DNA of 22,352 bases, taken from assembly GCA_013115135.1 (NCBI GenBank), contig JABANP010000686.1, forward strand, positions 1 through 22,352, written 5' to 3'. Shown in pieces: positions 1 to 10,846 of this stretch (position 1 is the stretch's first letter; each line of letters opens with the position of its first letter). The DNA comes from Perkinsus olseni (taxonomy: Eukaryota > Perkinsozoa > Perkinsida > Perkinsidae). The notes under the pieces were generated by a model. That model was not told the origin of the DNA and did not search any database. It saw only the letters and a list, made by a program, of their open reading frames with translations. The translations under genes were made by a program, and so were the position numbers.

Positions 1-264
1 TTATCTGCTGTATCTCTGGTTAATACTAGAGATCCTTAGTTGGCCTATTATTATCGTCTATCGCTTGGTGAACCGGGTATTGTGTTATCTAGTACCGCGG
101 TCGGTATAGGGAGCTCTTTAAATAAAACGCAATCCACAACAAATGGTAGCAGCTCCTTGTTATTCCGCTCTATCGTGGAATGGTCCTTTACTGGTTAAGC
201 TATCTTTGGAGCAGTTGGAGGGTCTATGCTTTTAGTAGGCAACTGCCGACGTCGTTGAAGAGGG
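1..264 (+). pseudogene. Decayed upstream part of the ORF at 265-768
   Basis: Frame 1 continues upstream of the 265 ATG and reads like protein, but stops interrupt it at 37-39 (TAG), 196-198 (TAA) and 256-258 (TGA). Between the last two stops is a short hydrophobic stretch rich in Gly, Ala, Val and Leu followed by three arginines, like a membrane segment with a basic stop-transfer end. The segment before it is rich in Ser, Thr and Asn with possible N-glycosylation sites (NKT, NGS). I infer the remnant of a membrane glycoprotein gene, possibly from a mobile element or virus. I recognise no family, and chance similarity is possible. The left edge is cut by the window. Confidence 0.3.
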
Positions 265-768
265 ATGAAATGGTCGCGACTATTTTTGGGTGGTAACTCG
301 CACGTTCAAGACGAGAGTGAGTTTATACTTTACCGATTGGCTTATCGTAAGCAGTTTGGTGAAGAACCCCAAGTCCCCGATGTCAACAACTCCGAAGTAG
401 AAGAGCTCCAGTTGGATCCTATACCCCGAGAAGATAGGTCGAAGGATAAGGTAGAAGAAGCCTCTAGAGGGAATCGATTGCGTATCGACGATCTTATGGC
501 TGATATTCGTACTGATCTAAATTCTGGAACCACTATTACTATGAAACGGACTGAACCATTGATTATTAGTAGTACGGTAGATGATAGAAATCTAGGCACA
601 CTCGCAGCAAAGCCGCTAGACGTGCGACGGTCTCGAGTTAGGCGTTCATTGTGTCGCGATGGAGGTCGTATTAGTCCGCGATACATGCGGCGAAATACGG
701 GAACCAGCGAAACAAAGAGCAGTGGAATGGATCAGCAGGTCGTACATGCCGTGGGAAGGCAGAAGTAA
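265..768 (+). CDS. Hypothetical 167-aa protein, possibly the tail of a decayed gene
   Basis: This ORF opens with a true ATG and ends in TAA. The product is very polar: acidic in the middle (VEELQLDP, then alternating Lys/Asp/Glu) and Arg-rich toward the C-terminus. It has no visible domain, signal peptide or membrane segment. The frame upstream (1-264) is protein-like but broken by three stops, the last only 6 nt before this ATG, so the ORF may be the cytoplasmic tail of a longer dead membrane protein rather than an independent gene. The first 110 residues look more protein-like than the Arg-rich end, which may be random read-through. A minus-strand ORF overlaps it at 342-686 and looks like a shadow. 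The family is not recognised. Confidence 0.3.
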   Translation: MKWSRLFLGGNSHVQDESEFILYRLAYRKQFGEEPQVPDVNNSEVEELQLDPIPREDRSKDKVEEASRGNRLRIDDLMADIRTDLNSGTTITMKRTEPLIISSTVDDRNLGTLAAKPLDVRRSRVRRSLCRDGGRISPRYMRRNTGTSETKSSGMDQQVVHAVGRQK

Positions 769-1730
769 GGCAAGTGATAGGTGTAGGTGTGGAGACAGGA
801 GGCAAGCGATGCAGATGAGAGCGTGTGTGCGGCCCGGGCAGCTCTCCGATGGAGGACGCAGCCCGGGCCGCGAGCTTGGCGTTGTGAATTCGTCTTTGAG
901 GCTCAAAGTTTGAGCACCGGAGGGACCGACCTCCGAGGTGAAGCAATCACGCCACTGGACATTGTATTGCCAATCCTAATATGTCTATCTTCCCGAACAT
1001 ACTTCCCGAAGAGCGACGTCCATACGCGAAAGCCAACTGTACTCCTCGAAAGGTAACCTTCAGAGACCATGAAATAATCGTGATACGCTGCAGTAACTGT
1101 CCCGTAGCGTCGGCGAACCGTTGGTGCAACGTCAGCACTGCGCACGGATCCTGTGTCACAGCGCACGAGGTGGGCTCATCAACCCGAACCTGAACCCGAA
1201 CCTGAACCCGGACCCCTGTCGTGGCGTGCGCTTTTGGATCTGTATTAGCGCGCGCCCGAGAACGTTAGTTCTCCACACAGATGCGCACTCAACCTCTGAG
1301 CTCGTAGGATATGCACTATACTGCAACTGTGAATATCCTGCCCGAAACTCGTGCGAACTGCGGCAGTTTTGAAGTCTCCAAAGCGTGGACACGCAAATCC
1401 TGAAACGTGCATCATTTCAGCAGCGGAGCGTAGTTCTGTCTCCTTTGTGCGCCGCGTCACCGCAAATTGCCTCCACTTAAAGTTATTTCTCCAATACTAG
1501 ACGGTGAAAATTGTTGAAAATTTGCATAATCACTATTATTAACGATCCAAGTGATCATGCAAAATTTCAGGAAAATCGTATGGGTGATTCAAAAAATCGC
1601 TCGCTTCAGCTGCAATTTTGTAAGATAGTTCCCGGTGTCAGTGGCCACCCGCGCTCGCCCTAGGCCCTCGCGGGTCCTTCCCCGCTCGGGCCGCTACATT
1701 TGTGAGGTACCCCGCATAGAGCGAGGCCTC
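769..1730. other. Intergenic stretch, no gene seen
   Basis: Only short overlapping ORFs on both strands occur here, with no recognisable product. The stretch contains the minisatellite at 1181-1211. From about 1490 to 1730 it resembles a very diverged end of the satellite unit that follows: a motif of the type aaaattt-c-aggaaaatcg followed by a GC-rich block with a CCTTCCCCGC core. The corresponding part of the satellite has aaagtttgaggaaaattg followed by a CCCCTCCCCGC core. I take this as an eroded edge repeat, with modest confidence. Confidence 0.5.
1181..1211. repeat. 12-bp minisatellite, about 2.5 copies (telomere-like)
   Basis: The unit AACCCGAACCTG is repeated twice exactly and then begins a third time before changing to GGACCCC. 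On the minus strand it alternates TTCGGG and TTCAGG, which resembles telomere-type hexamers. It is too short to be called telomeric. Confidence 0.75.
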
Positions 1731-1982
1731 CGTCCACCTAGAGACCGAACGTCCAGAGGCCGCTAGAAGCTTAAATAGGGGCAAGAACTATCGCAGAGAT
1801 AGCAGGGAGAGTTCGGAGAGACGGCACGAGAGGCTCGTCGCCGCCGAAATTGTACCGGAAGGCCGTTGCAGTCCTGTACCCAAGAGGGCGAACGGGCAAG
1901 GCTGCAGCGAAGCGATCGACGAGCAACGAGCTAAAAAAACAGAGTGACACAGAAATACAGCGGGGAACTTGATACGCATAGA

Positions 1983-2026
1983 GCGGTCCGGGTAAGCGCC
2001 CACACGTGGTCTCTTACCCGGACCGC
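1983..2026. repeat. Perfect 14-bp hairpin in satellite unit 1 (present in all units)
   Basis: Arms GCGGTCCGGGTAAG (1983-1996) and CTTACCCGGACCGC (2013-2026) are exact reverse complements around a 16-base loop that itself contains CCACACGTGG. The same sequence recurs unchanged in the other units (near 3019, 4056, 5092, 6128 and 7164). It could be a cruciform, a protein-binding site or the fossil end of a mobile element. Its function is unknown. Confidence 0.9.
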
Positions 2027-2183
2027 AGAAGGCAAAGTTTGAGGTTCGTAGGATGGTGGGCGTGCGCTAACGAAGCTGCGCAGTTGTACGTCGCGCGCGG
2101 CTGTCCCTGTCGTGCGGCCATGTTGTGCGGTGCATTTAGCGCGCGCCCGCCGAGCAGGCTGGACGGTGTACAGCTCTGTAGGG

Positions 2184-2193
2184 GCATATATGC
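2184..2193. repeat. GCATATATGC palindrome in the satellite unit
   Basis: A perfect 10-bp palindrome with a TATATA core, repeated once per unit. It could act as a TATA-like element on either strand. No transcription unit is evident downstream, so the regulatory reading is only a suggestion. Confidence 0.35.
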
Positions 2194-5100
2194 GAGGGAA
2201 GAGTGGACAAAGCAGATGCTCATGGACGAAAGAAGTGTTGGGGGGGAGCATGGCGCATATGGGAGCCGTGGTAGTCCACGAACGACGTACGCAAGCTCCC
2301 GCACGGTGTGTGCAGCGCAGTTGGCGCCATACGAAGCGGATAGTCGGCCAGTACGTTGAACAGGTTGCTAGAAGTTTGTTTACGAACTTTCACGCCACCA
2401 GGGCCCCGCCTTGTGGAGATATACGCGCGTGACGTCGATGCAAAGAGCGAAAAGTGCAAAACATGCGGCGTGACGCGAGCGAAGCGATTGTCCCGTAGTG
2501 ACGTAACTTTACACACTTATTTTGAGCTAACTAGGCTATAGATTGACACCGGGACAAGTCGAATGTGATTTTTTTTGGGGTATGTGTAATCGTGCACAGT
2601 TTGAGGAAAATTGAATGGTAAACAGCGAAAAAGACCCTTCGTTGCTGCAGTCCGGTAGTAGGATCAAGCGGTGAGGATCACCCGAAAAGCGCGCGCCCGC
2701 ACGGGCCCCTCCCCGCGCGGGCGAACAGTGTGTGAATGGGTGGGGGTGGGATCGCCGCTTTTCCACCGTCCACCTAGAGACCGAACGTCCAGAGGCCGCT
2801 AGAAGCTTAAATAGGGGCAAGAACTATCGCAGAGATAGCAGGGAGAGTTCGGAGAGACGGCACGAGAGGCTCGTCGCCGCCGAAATTGTACCGGAAGGCC
2901 GTTGCAGTCCTGTACCCAAGAGGGCGAACGGGCAAGGCTGCAGCGAAGCGATCGACGAGCAACGAGCTAAAAAAACAGAGTGACACAGAAATACAGCGGG
3001 GAACTTGATACGCATAGAGCGGTCCGGGTAAGCGCCCACACGTGGTCTCTTACCCGGACCGCAGAAGGCAAAGTTTGAGGTTCGTAGGATGGTGGGCGTG
3101 CGCTAACGAAGCTGCGCAGTTGTACGTCGCGCGCGGCTGTCCCTGTCGTGCGGCCATGTTGTGCGGTGCATTTAGCGCGCGCCCGCCGAGCAGGCTGGAC
3201 GGTGTACAGCTCTGTAGGGGCATATATGCGAGGGAAGAGTGGACAAAGCAGATGCTCATGGACGAAAGAAGTGTTGGGGGGGAGCATGGCGCATATGGGA
3301 GCCGTGGTAGTCCACGAACGACGTACGCAAGCTCCCGCACGGTGTGTGCAGCGCAGTTGGCGCCATACGAAGCGGATAGTCGGCCAGTACGTTGAACAGG
3401 TTGCTAGAAGTTTGTTTACGAACTTTCACGCCACCAGGGCCCCGCCTTGTGGAGATATACGCGCGTGACGTCGATGCAAAGAGCGAAAAGTGCAAAACAT
3501 GCGGCGTGACGCGAGCGAAGCGATTGTCCCGTAGTGACGTAACTTTACACACTTATTTTGAGCTAACTAGGCTATAGATTGACACCGGGACAAGTCGAAT
3601 GTGATTTTTTTTGGGGTATGTGTAATCGTGCAAAGTTTGAGGAAAATTGAATGGTAAACAGCGAAAAAGACCCTTCGTTGCTGCAGTCCGGTAGTAGGAT
3701 CAAGCGGTGAGGATCACCCGAAAAGCGCGCGCCCGCACGGGCCCCTCCCCGCGCGGGCGAACAGTGTGTGAATGGGTGGGGGTGGGATCGCCGCTTTTCC
3801 ACCGTCCACCTAGAGACCGAACGTCCAGAGGCCGCTAGAAGCTTAAATAGGGGCAAGAACTATCGCAGAGATAGCCGGGAGAGTTCGGAGAGACGGCACG
3901 AGAGGCTCGTCGCCGCCGAAATTGTACCGGAAGGCCGTTGCAGTCCTGTACCCAAGAGGGCGAACGGGCAGGGCTGCAGCGAAGCGATCGACGAGCAACC
4001 GAGCTAAATAACACGAGTGACACAGAAATACAGCGGGGAACTTGATACGCATAGAGCGGTCCGGGTAAGCGCCCACACGTGGTCTCTTACCCGGACCGCA
4101 GAAGGTAATGGTTGACGTTCGTAGGATGGTGGGCGTGCGCTAACGAAGCTGCGCAGTTGTACGTCGCGCGCGGCTGTCCCTGTTGTGCGGCCATGATGTG
4201 CGGTGCATTTAGCGCGCGCCCGCCGAGCGAGCTGGACGGTGTACAGCTCTGTAGAGGCATATATGCGAGGGAAGAGTGGAAAAAAGCAGATGCTCATGGA
4301 CGAAAGAAGTGTTCGGGGGAGCATAGAGCATATGGGAGCCGTGGTAGTCCACGAACGACGTACGCAAGCTCCCGCACGGTGTGTGGAGCGCAGTTGGCGC
4401 CATACGAAGCGGATAATCGGCCAGTACGTTGAACAGGTTGCTAAAAGTTTGTCTACGAAGTTTCACCCCACCAGGGCCCCGCCTGGTAGAGATATACGCG
4501 CGTGACGTCGATGCAACGAGCGAAACGTGCAAAACATGCGGCGTGACGTGAGCGGAGCGATTGTCCCGTAGTGACGTAACTTTACACACTTATTTTGAGC
4601 TAACTAGGCTATAGATTGACACCGGGACAAGTCGAATGTGATTTTTTTTGGGGTATGTGTAATCGTGCAAAGTTTGAGGAAAATTGAATGGTAAACAGCG
4701 AAAAAGACCCTTCGTTGCTGCAGTCTGGTAGTAGGATCAAGCGGTGAGGATCACCCGAAAAGCGCGCGCCCGCACGGGCCCCTCCCCGCGCGGGCGAACA
4801 GTGTGTGAATGGGTGGGGGTGGGATCGCCGCTTTTCCACCGTCCACCTAGAGACCGAACGTCCAGAGGCCGCTAGAAGCTTAAATAGGGGCAAGAACTAT
4901 CGCAGAGATAGCAGGGAGAGTTCGGAGAGACGGCACGAGAGGCTCGTCGCCGCCGAAATTGTACCGGAAGGCCGTTGCAGTCCTGTACCCAAGAGGGCGA
5001 ACGGGCAAGGCTGCAGCGAAGCGATCGACGAGCAACGAGCTAAAAAAACAGAGTGACACAGAAATACAGCGGGGAACTTGATACGCATAGAGCGGTCCGG

Positions 5101-7739
5101 GTAAGCGCCCACACGTGGTCTCTTACCCGGACCGCAGAAGGTACTGGTTGACGTTCGTAGGATGGTGGGCGTGCGCTAACGAAGCTGCGCAGTTGTACGT
5201 CGCGCGCGGGTGTCCCTGTCGTGCGGCCATGATGTGCGGTGCATTTAGCGCGCGCCCGCCAAGCGAGCTGGACGGTGTACAGCTCTGTAGAGGCATATAT
5301 GCGAGGGAAGAGTGGAAAACAGCATATGCTCATGGACGAAAGATGTGTTCGGGGGAGCATAGAGCATATGGGAGCCGTGGTAGTCCACGAACGACGTACG
5401 CAAGCTCCCGCACGGTGTGTGGAGCGCAGTTGGCGCCATACGAAGCGGATAGTCGGCCAGTACGTTGAACAGGTTGCTAGAAGTTTGTTTACGAACTTTC
5501 ACGCCACCAGGGCCCCGCCTTGTGGAGATATACGCGCGTGACGTCGATGCAAAGAGCGAAAAGTGCAAAACATGCGGCGTGACGTGAGCGGAGCGATTGT
5601 CCCGTAGTGACGTAACTTTACACACTTATTTTGAGCTAACTAGGCTATAGATTGACACCGGGACAAGTCGAATGTGATTTTTTTTGGGGTATGTGTAATC
5701 GTGCAAAGTTTGAGGAAAATTGAATGGTAAACAGCGAAAAAGACCCTTCGTTGCTGCAGTCTGGTAGTAGGATCAAGCGGTGAGGATCACCCGAAAAGCG
5801 CGCGCCCGCACGGGCCCCTCCCCGCGCGGGCGAACAGTGTGTGAATGGGTGGGGGTGGGATCGCCGCTTTTCCACCGTCCACCTAGAGACCGAACGTCCA
5901 GAGGCCGCTAGAAGCTTAAATAGGGGCAAGAACTATCGCAGAGATAGCCGGGAGAGTTCGGAGAGACGGCACGAGAGGCTCGTCGCCGCCGAAATTGTAC
6001 CGGAAGGCCGTTGCAGTCCTGTACCCAAGAGGGCGAACGGGCAAGGCTGCAGCGAAGCGATCGACGAGCAACGAGCTAAAAAAACAGAGTGACACAGAAA
6101 TACAGCGGGGAACTTGATACGCATAGAGCGGTCCGGGTAAGCGCCCACACGTGGTCTCTTACCCGGACCGCAGAAGGTACTGGTTGACGTTTGTAGGATG
6201 GTGGGCGTGCGCTAACGAAGCTGCGCAGTTGTACGTCGCGCGCGGCTGTCCCTGTCGTGCGGCCATGTTGTGCGGTGCATTTAGCGCGCGCCCGCCGAGC
6301 AGGCTGGACGGTGTACAGCTCTGTAGGGGCATATATGCGAGGGAAGAGTGGACAAAGCAGATGCTCATGGACGAAAGAAGTGTTGGGGGGGAGCATGGCG
6401 CATATGGGAGCCGTGGTAGTCCACGAACGACGTACGCAAGCTCCCGCACGGTGTGTGCAGCGCAGTTGGCGCCATACGAAGCGGATAGTCGGCCAGTACG
6501 TTGAACAGGTTGCTAGAAGTTTGTTTACGAACTTTCACGCCACCAGGGCCCCGCCTTGTGGAGATATACGCGCGTGACGTCGATGCAAAGAGCGAAAAGT
6601 GCAAAACATGCGGCGTGACGTGAGCGGAGCGATTGTCCCGTAGTGACGTAACTTTACACACTTATTTTGAGCTAACTAGGCTATAGATTGACACCGGGAC
6701 AAGTCGAATGTGATTTTTTTTGGGGTATGTGTAATCGTGCAAAGTTTGAGGAAAATTGAATGGTAAACAGCGAAAAAGACCCTTCGTTGCTGCAGTCTGG
6801 TAGTAGGATCAAGCGGTGAGGATCACCCGAAAAGCGCGCGCCCGCACGGGCCCCTCCCCGCGCGGGCGAACAGTGTGTGAATGGGTGGGGGTGGGATCGC
6901 CGCTTTTCCACCGTCCACCTAGAGACCGAACGTCCAGAGGCCGCTAGAAGCTTAAATAGGGGCAAGAACTATCGCAGAGATAGCCGGGAGAGTTCGGAGA
7001 GACGGCACGAGAGGCTCGTCGCCGCCGAAATTGTACCGGAAGGCCGTTGCAGTCCTGTACCCAAGAGGGCGAACGGGCAAGGCTGCAGCGAAGCGATCGA
7101 CGAGCAACGAGCTAAAAAAACAGAGTGACACAGAAATACAGCGGGGAACTTGATACGCATAGAGCGGTCCGGGTAAGCGCCCACACGTGGTCTCTTACCC
7201 GGACCGCAGAAGGTACTGGTTGACGTTCGTAGGATGGTGGGCGTGCGCTAACGAAGCTGCGCAGTTGTACGTCGCGCGCGGGTGTCCCTGTCGTGCGGCC
7301 ATGATGTGCGGTGCATTTAGCGCGCGCCCGCCAAGCGAGCTGGACGGTGTACAGCTCTGTAGAGGCATATATGCGAGGGAAGAGTGGAAAAAAGCATATG
7401 CTCATGGACGAAAGATGTGTTCGGGGGAGCATAGAGCATATGGGAGCCGTGGTAGTCCACGAACGACGTACGCAAGCTCCCGCACGGTGTGTGCAGCGCA
7501 GTTGGCGCCATACGAAGCGGATAGTCGGCCAGTACGTTGAACAGGTTGCTAGAAGTTTGTTTACGAACTTTCACGCCACCAGGGCCCCGCCTTGTGGAGA
7601 TATACGCGCGTGACGTCGATGCAAAGAGCGAAAAGTGCAAAACATGCGGCGTGACGTGAGCGGAGCGATTGTCCCGTAGTGACGTAACTTTACACACTTA
7701 TTTTGAGCTAACTAGGCTATAGATTGACACCGGGACAAG

Positions 7740-8000
7740 TCGAATGTGATTTTTTTTTGGGTATGTGTAATCGTGCAAAGTTTGAGGAAAATTGAATGGT
7801 AAACAGCGAAAGAGACCCTTCGTCGATGCAGTCCGGTAGTAGGATCAAGCGGTGAGTGTCACCCGAAAAGCGTGCGCCCGCACGGGCCCCTCCCCGCGCG
7901 GGCGAAAAGTGTGTGAATGGGTGGGGGTGGGATCGACGCTTTTCCACCGTCCACCTAGAGCGCGAACGAAAGCGAGAGCAACGGGGAAAAACAATCGTAC
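7740..8000. repeat. Diverged right edge of the satellite array
   Basis: The last part of unit 6 has several changes not seen in the inner copies: gaaagagaccc for gaaaaagaccc, cgtcgatgcag for cgttgctgcag, gtgagtgtc for gtgaggatc, and gatcgacgc for gatcgccgc. Similarity ends shortly after CGTCCACCTAGAG at 7948-7960. Divergence at array ends with uniform inner copies is the usual pattern when unequal exchange homogenises the middle of an array. Confidence 0.7.
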
Positions 8001-9126
8001 GTATATATGAACAATGTTCATTGAACAGCATTCATTGAATTATATGTGGAGCAATTAGAGGTTAACCAGACGTGTACCAGATGCGTCTGATGCACTGCGT
8101 CATATGAAGATAATACAGCTTGTGCGCAACATTACGGAGTATATCAAGGCTAAATAGCCATAGAGGAATGATAATTAATATGCTTTGAAATCAGGTATCG
8201 CTGCAGCAGTGTGAAGAATAAGTATACTACACGATTTAAAATTCACTTACGAAATCTGTCATTTCAAATCGCTATGACTGAGAACAGATAGTACTATTCA
8301 CAGAATTGAGATATGCTGCTTAAGGAGTGGAAGTTGAATTGAAGGAAAGATTAAAACACTGTGAAACGCTACGCTTTGTCAGGGACTCAAAGAGGTGTTC
8401 ATACCCTACTCGATGGACGGTATAAAACCATATAGTAAATCTGAAATAATACAGTGACTATGAAAGTCTTACTATCAACTTTTTAGTAATCATAATCATT
8501 AGTGCTTGTAGTCAGCGTAGTGTGCTCAATACATTGCTTTCAAAACTAGTCGAATGAAGAACATAATATGGATAACTAATCGAATCTGAGCGAATATTGC
8601 TATCAACGTCTTGTTCTCTTTGAGGAGGTACCTACTAACAATAATGCTGGTATTTCACACGGACTACGCTAACGGAAGACACTGATAAAGACATTTGAAA
8701 AGTGGTAGTTGGGAATTGTAGTGAATGGGTACGAATCATATGGAAGCATGAACATGTAGATTTCATCTGGATGACAAAGAATAAGCGAGACATTTTTCTG
8801 CTCCAACGCAACTTAGGTACGTTGGAATACGGAGCTAATGTTCACAGCTATCGTACTATTTGACAATGTATAACGAACTGTAGAGATGAAGATATCGAAA
8901 CTGCATATATTATAATAAACTTCCCTCACACTTACATGATGAAATAGAAATCGATGTTGAGATTTTTCACCCCGCCTTTTTCCCTTTTATGCCTATAAAG
9001 TTGAAAAATGTAGAGGCATAGAACAGCGAAAGTCTCGATATCAGCTACCGTTCATGAAGCGCGTCAAAGTAAGCTATTACTTATCGGGTAGAGCATATAA
9101 AAAAACGAGCGAGTGTATACTTTCAT
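8001..9126. other. AT-rich intergenic stretch, no gene seen
   Basis: No ORF of useful length and no similarity to the arrays is visible. There are small inverted and direct repeats around TTCATTGAA at about 8008-8040. On the + strand a TATAAAA-type box occurs near 9096, about 60 nt before an ATG at 9157 that opens a 60-codon frame with a hydrophobic N-terminus. That frame lies opposite a possible minus-strand exon (9127-9359), and both readings are weak. Confidence 0.5.
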
Positions 9127-9359
9127 TCAGAGCTTTTTTTCGAACTCACTCGTAATATGTCCCCCGTTGTTGTTGCCGTTATCACTCTCCGCAGGACTAT
9201 CTTCTTCGTCCTGTTGTCCCTCGCGGTCTGGAGCATGGATAGCAGAAGGGCGACCTGGAAGATTGATAATATTGTTAATTATGTACCCGATTTGAATCAG
9301 AGGCCCATCAACGACACTTGTATACCTACTGTCCATTAAGATTGATAGTATTAATAAAA
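9127..9359 (-). CDS. Possible second exon of the 9518-10534 gene
   Basis: The minus frame is open and ends in TAA at 9127. Its last 45 residues are acidic and polar (rich in Asp, Glu, Ser and Asn), like a disordered tail. A CAG acceptor at 9360-9362 and the GTAAGT donor at 9541-9546 of the gene upstream would define a 187-nt phase-1 intron that keeps the frame open. Against this, the first residues after the proposed acceptor are a run of Leu/Ile that could simply be AT-rich intron sequence. The + strand also has an open frame with a hydrophobic start here (ATG at 9157). Confidence 0.3.
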
Positions 9360-9517
9360 CTGTGTTATTGAGTGACGACTTTCCATATGTACGAAGAATG
9401 AAAATGCTATCGGAGTAGGAGACACCTATTTTGAATAAGCGAAATCTATACTCTAATTATGAGGTAACATCTATATAAAGGGCTGGAGTATCTACATCCG
9501 AGTAGTACTATAAGATG

Positions 9518-10534
9518 TTAACCGTGACATATAGTAAGCGACTTACGTTCAACATGACCGTCAACTGGTGGAACTACTGGTGGATGGTACAGTTGCTCAC
9601 GAGCTTGATCTTCATGTATGGCGTTTTTGTAAATCGGTGAAAGATGAACGATATGGAATTGTCTAACTTCTGTTATACTGTAATCATCTGTTTCAACAGC
9701 GGGCTTACTCCATCCTCCGACATTCCATCCACTAATGTGCGACAGTATCGAAGAACAGCATTGCTTAATGTCTCGGAGTTTGAAGTGCCTCCAAGAATGA
9801 GCTCGTAGACAATACTCGTCCAAGAAGATAGCCGAGAACGATAATCCGGTACCAATAGAGCCATTGAGATATGTTTCGATCCCATCTTCATCATTACCGG
9901 TAACAACATCAATATCCCCCTCTAATACAATACCAGGTAAGGCTGGCTTGGTTACACATCCACAATTGCCAGGTCCTTGGAATAGTGGGAGTCGATTGCA
10001 TAATGTTCCACCACAAGCTGATAAGACCCTGAAACTGCTGAAATTGAGTCTGATATTTGGTAAGTAGAATCCACAATACGACGGCATTTGGACTTGAAGC
10101 GGGATAGTAGGTAGAGGACTGGTAGGAGTAAACCGGTGTAACGTATGTTTTACTCTTAATACAGGCGTCATACGTCCTTCATCAAGGTATTGATTTAGGA
10201 ACCGCGGTTCTGGCAATACTACTGTATCTCCAACTTTGAAGAGTGCATCAGACAGAAGAGCCTTGGTCTCAGCAGTAGTTCTGCAGAATATCACAGCACA
10301 TGAATGACTAGTAAGATCACCGCAAAGAATCATGCGATCATATTCAGCCGAGACTTGGCTAGCTTTATTTGAACCACGCTTATAGGTAAATACGGATAGT
10401 CGATTTCCTTTATCCGATCTCCGTATATTCAATATACGTACTGGTAACTTAGTTTTATCACAAGCTTCTCCTCGAACAACAGTGTCCAAAGTAAGGGTTT
10501 GGTAAGCTTCCACATCTTCTACTTCTAAAGACAT
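9518..10534 (-). CDS. Unrecognised 338-aa protein next to the Helitron, possible OB-fold DNA-binding protein
   Basis: The ORF starts with ATG and is open to a TAA at 9518. A strong donor-like GTAAGT at 9541-9546 suggests that the last eight codons may be intronic and that the coding part of this exon ends at 9547. Residues about 85-135 contain a segment of the form alfkVGDtVvLPEPrF...PVLRVkhtLHRF, whose strand-turn-strand look and Val-Gly-Asp turn recall OB folds. Residues about 175-200 hold a cysteine cluster (CGGTLCN...GNCGC) that could bind zinc. Some Helitrons carry a single-strand DNA-binding RPA-like gene, so that role is possible here, but no diagnostic RPA motif can be read. It has the same strand as the Helitron genes and lies about 1.45 kb downstream of the helicase stop, so it could belong to the element or to the host. 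Confidence 0.6.
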   Translation of the reverse strand: MSLEVEDVEAYQTLTLDTVVRGEACDKTKLPVRILNIRRSDKGNRLSVFTYKRGSNKASQVSAEYDRMILCGDLTSHSCAVIFCRTTAETKALLSDALFKVGDTVVLPEPRFLNQYLDEGRMTPVLRVKHTLHRFTPTSPLPTIPLQVQMPSYCGFYLPNIRLNFSSFRVLSACGGTLCNRLPLFQGPGNCGCVTKPALPGIVLEGDIDVVTGNDEDGIETYLNGSIGTGLSFSAIFLDEYCLRAHSWRHFKLRDIKQCCSSILSHISGWNVGGWSKPAVETDDYSITEVRQFHIVHLSPIYKNAIHEDQAREQLYHPPVVPPVDGHVERKSLTICHG

Positions 10535-10846
10535 ATCGGAAGATAATAATGGAGCAAAATATAAACTAGGAGCGTTAGTCTAAAACACGACCGATAACGT
10601 GTCGGCGACAACTTATTGATCGCCGTGAAACATTGCTGTTTCATAAATCTCCTAAGACGACTAACATTAAGGAACTTCCTCTCTTTTCAGCTTTGAACGC
10701 AAAAAAAAGGGCATGATTAGAGCATAGTAGACAGGTACTTCATATGGCATGCGTTAAAAATTTTAAAGACGTTTGGTGATGAATAGGAGTGAAAAGCTTC
10801 TCGTCAATCTTATCTATTACTACAATTCAACACAAATTACACAACA

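Larger units (their letters stand above)
1731..7947. repeat. Satellite array: six tandem copies of a 1036-bp unit
   Basis: Using CGTCCACCTA as a landmark, copies begin at 1731, 2767, 3803, 4840, 5876 and 6912, and the landmark recurs at 7948. Spacing is therefore 1036, 1036, 1037, 1036, 1036 and 1036 bp. Units 1 and 2 are almost identical. Unit 3 carries the most private changes. Two subtypes can be told apart by linked differences (catgttgtgcgg/gagcaggctgg/ggggcatata against catgatgtgcgg/agcgagctgg/gaggcatata), and units 5 and 6 are mosaics of the two. The unit is GC- and CpG-rich compared with the AT-rich flank at right. Each copy contains a 14-bp hairpin, a GCATATATGC palindrome, a run of eight or nine T and a GC-rich hairpin block. 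ORFs in all six frames are carried along because the copies are nearly identical, and I see no coding signal. Confidence 0.95.

Noticed and set aside
2560..2600. Sm-site-like T-run (gattttttttgggg) suggesting a spliced-leader or snRNA gene in each unit
   Set aside because: No donor-bearing leader, promoter element or fitting stem-loops could be placed around it.
1731..8040. Many ORFs of 60-126 codons on both strands, repeated in every satellite unit
   Set aside because: They recur only because the units are nearly identical. They overlap one another in several frames and strands, many lack ATG, and none shows a domain.
9157..9339. + strand 60-codon ORF with hydrophobic N-terminus and upstream TATAAAA-type box
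   Set aside because: Too short and unsupported, and it lies opposite a plausible minus-strand exon. Noted only in the regional entry.
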